DNA from: Pseudanabaena mucicola FACHB-723
Lineage (GTDB): Bacteria > Cyanobacteriota > Cyanobacteriia > Pseudanabaenales > Pseudanabaenaceae
Direction: 5' to 3'
Length of the DNA: 64,000 bases
Assembly: GCF_014696385.1 (NCBI RefSeq)
Contig: NZ_JACJQB010000017.1
Location: 1-64,000, forward strand
Shown here piece by piece: positions 63,460 through 64,000 of this stretch. Both the position numbers and the translations under genes were made by a program. Below the pieces are notes generated by a model, which was not told where the DNA came from, made no database searches, and saw nothing but the letters and a program-made list of their open reading frames with translations. Numbering within the stretch: position 1 is the first letter of the stretch; each line of letters starts with the position of its first letter.

Positions 63460-64000
63460 ATGATTTCAAAATTGCTTGATCGCCTATTTCAAAGAAGTAA
63501 TATCCCCAGTGGAACTCAGGTTAAGCATCGTTTGAAGTTTATCTTGGCGCATGATCGAGCGGCAATTGAGCCGAAGGTATTTGATAATATGCGCTATGAA
63601 ATTATGCGTGTGGTTTCCAAGTATGTGGAACTTGATGAGGGTTCGCTCGATATTCGTTTAGAGTCGGACAAGCGCATGACTGCTTTGATTGCAAATTTAC
63701 CAATTCGGATGGTGCGTGAAGAGTTATCTGATTTGGCGGAAATCTTTAATCAATCAGATGTAGATTTGCAAGTAGTTGATGATGCAGACCAACCTGATGC
63801 GCTGATGCTAGAAATGGATTTGTCGGTAGAAGCTGCCCTTGATGCGATCGCCGCTAAGGATGGCCTAAAATCCACATCCAATGAGGATAGCTCTGTGACC
63901 GAAGGCATTACTGACACTGATGGTGTTGATACTGATCTGGACAAACGCAACGCAGAAGTAAGCATCAAGTTAAGAAATGCCGCAAATAAGGCGCAAGATT
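63460..64000 (+). CDS. minE: Cell-division topological factor MinE, with C-terminal extension (partial at window end)
   Basis: Open to the window end: at least 180 residues from the ATG at 63460. Residues 1-100 are MinE: MISKLLDRLFQRSN, the anti-MinCD helix KHRLKFILAHDRAAIEPKVF and topological-specificity part KYVELDEGSLDIRL with MTALIANLPIRM. MinE normally ends near residue 90-100. Here an acidic, Asp/Ser/Thr-rich tail of more than 75 residues continues in frame with no stop. It may be a lineage-specific extension or a fusion. Confidence 0.88.
   Translation, partial: MISKLLDRLFQRSNIPSGTQVKHRLKFILAHDRAAIEPKVFDNMRYEIMRVVSKYVELDEGSLDIRLESDKRMTALIANLPIRMVREELSDLAEIFNQSDVDLQVVDDADQPDALMLEMDLSVEAALDAIAAKDGLKSTSNEDSSVTEGITDTDGVDTDLDKRNAEVSIKLRNAANKAQD

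Overview
The window is a 64 kb stretch of a cyanobacterial chromosome. Evidence: the octamer GCGATCGC (HIP1) recurs across almost every housekeeping region; there is a flavodiiron protein of the Flv3 type, two one-helix high-light-inducible (Hli) proteins, a Ycf20/DUF565 protein, SufR with its suf genes, a SigA-type sigma factor, ClpC, and several families known mainly from cyanobacteria. Gene content and the abundance of long perfect intergenic hairpins suggest a Pseudanabaena-like filamentous lineage, but that is an inference. I see no rRNA, tRNA, CRISPR array or insertion sequence.

Layout. 1-8 kb: lysA-cdaA-uppS (lysine/diaminopimelate, c-di-AMP, undecaprenyl carrier), an HPP membrane protein, flv3, a phosphoribosyltransferase and a Na+/H+ antiporter. 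8-11.5 kb: a one-protein MmeI-like restriction-modification enzyme beside an unrecognised protein made of two tandem copies of a 60-residue unit. 11.5-18.8 kb: hli, rsmG, tsaB, small conserved proteins, a P-loop kinase, glutathione peroxidase, ppk and bioB. 19-23 kb: a 1393-residue hybrid histidine kinase with a GAF domain that looks like a two-cysteine (DXCF-type) cyanobacteriochrome. 23-32 kb: nfu, sufR, sufB, then about 4 kb of unrelated genes, then sufC-sufD. 32-34 kb: a two-gene type II restriction-modification system of the NgoPII (GGCC) type. 34-45 kb: ycf20, a CobO-like protein, a VWA protein, a UbiB-family kinase, ahcY, polA, a phosphohexomutase and a response regulator-kinase. 45-51.5 kb: rpsF, a second hli, an exported helical-repeat protein and the rpmH-rnpA-PH-yidC-khpB-DUF177 cluster. 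51.7-58.6 kb: DUF29 remnant, sigA, DUF2854, a Sua5/YrdC protein, cell-envelope proteins, rimI, a TSUP transporter and a Uma2 nuclease. 58.9-64 kb: clpC and minC-minD-minE, with minE running off the end.

How the genes work together: SufR, SufB, SufC, SufD and Nfu form an Fe-S cluster assembly set, and a perfect CAAC-N6-GTTG SufR operator lies before sufB. The genes between sufB and sufC include a 1-nt-overlapping pair (ABC-type ATPase plus TOPRIM/DUF4276-like protein) that resembles the OLD/AbiL/PARIS architecture of anti-phage systems. Together with the MmeI-like enzyme, the NgoPII-like R-M system, a PD-(D/E)XK protein, Uma2 proteins and an orphan DUF433 antitoxin, this makes 26-34 kb the main accessory/defence-like region.

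The non-coding DNA is unusual. About twenty long, mostly perfect hairpins mark gene ends. Their outer arms are specific to each locus and the cores are often GC-rich around GCGGCGC. Most fit bidirectional terminators, but three lie between divergent genes, where there is no annotated 3' end. One 50-bp perfect palindrome covers the stop codons of both ppk and bioB, so both proteins end in the same three residues.
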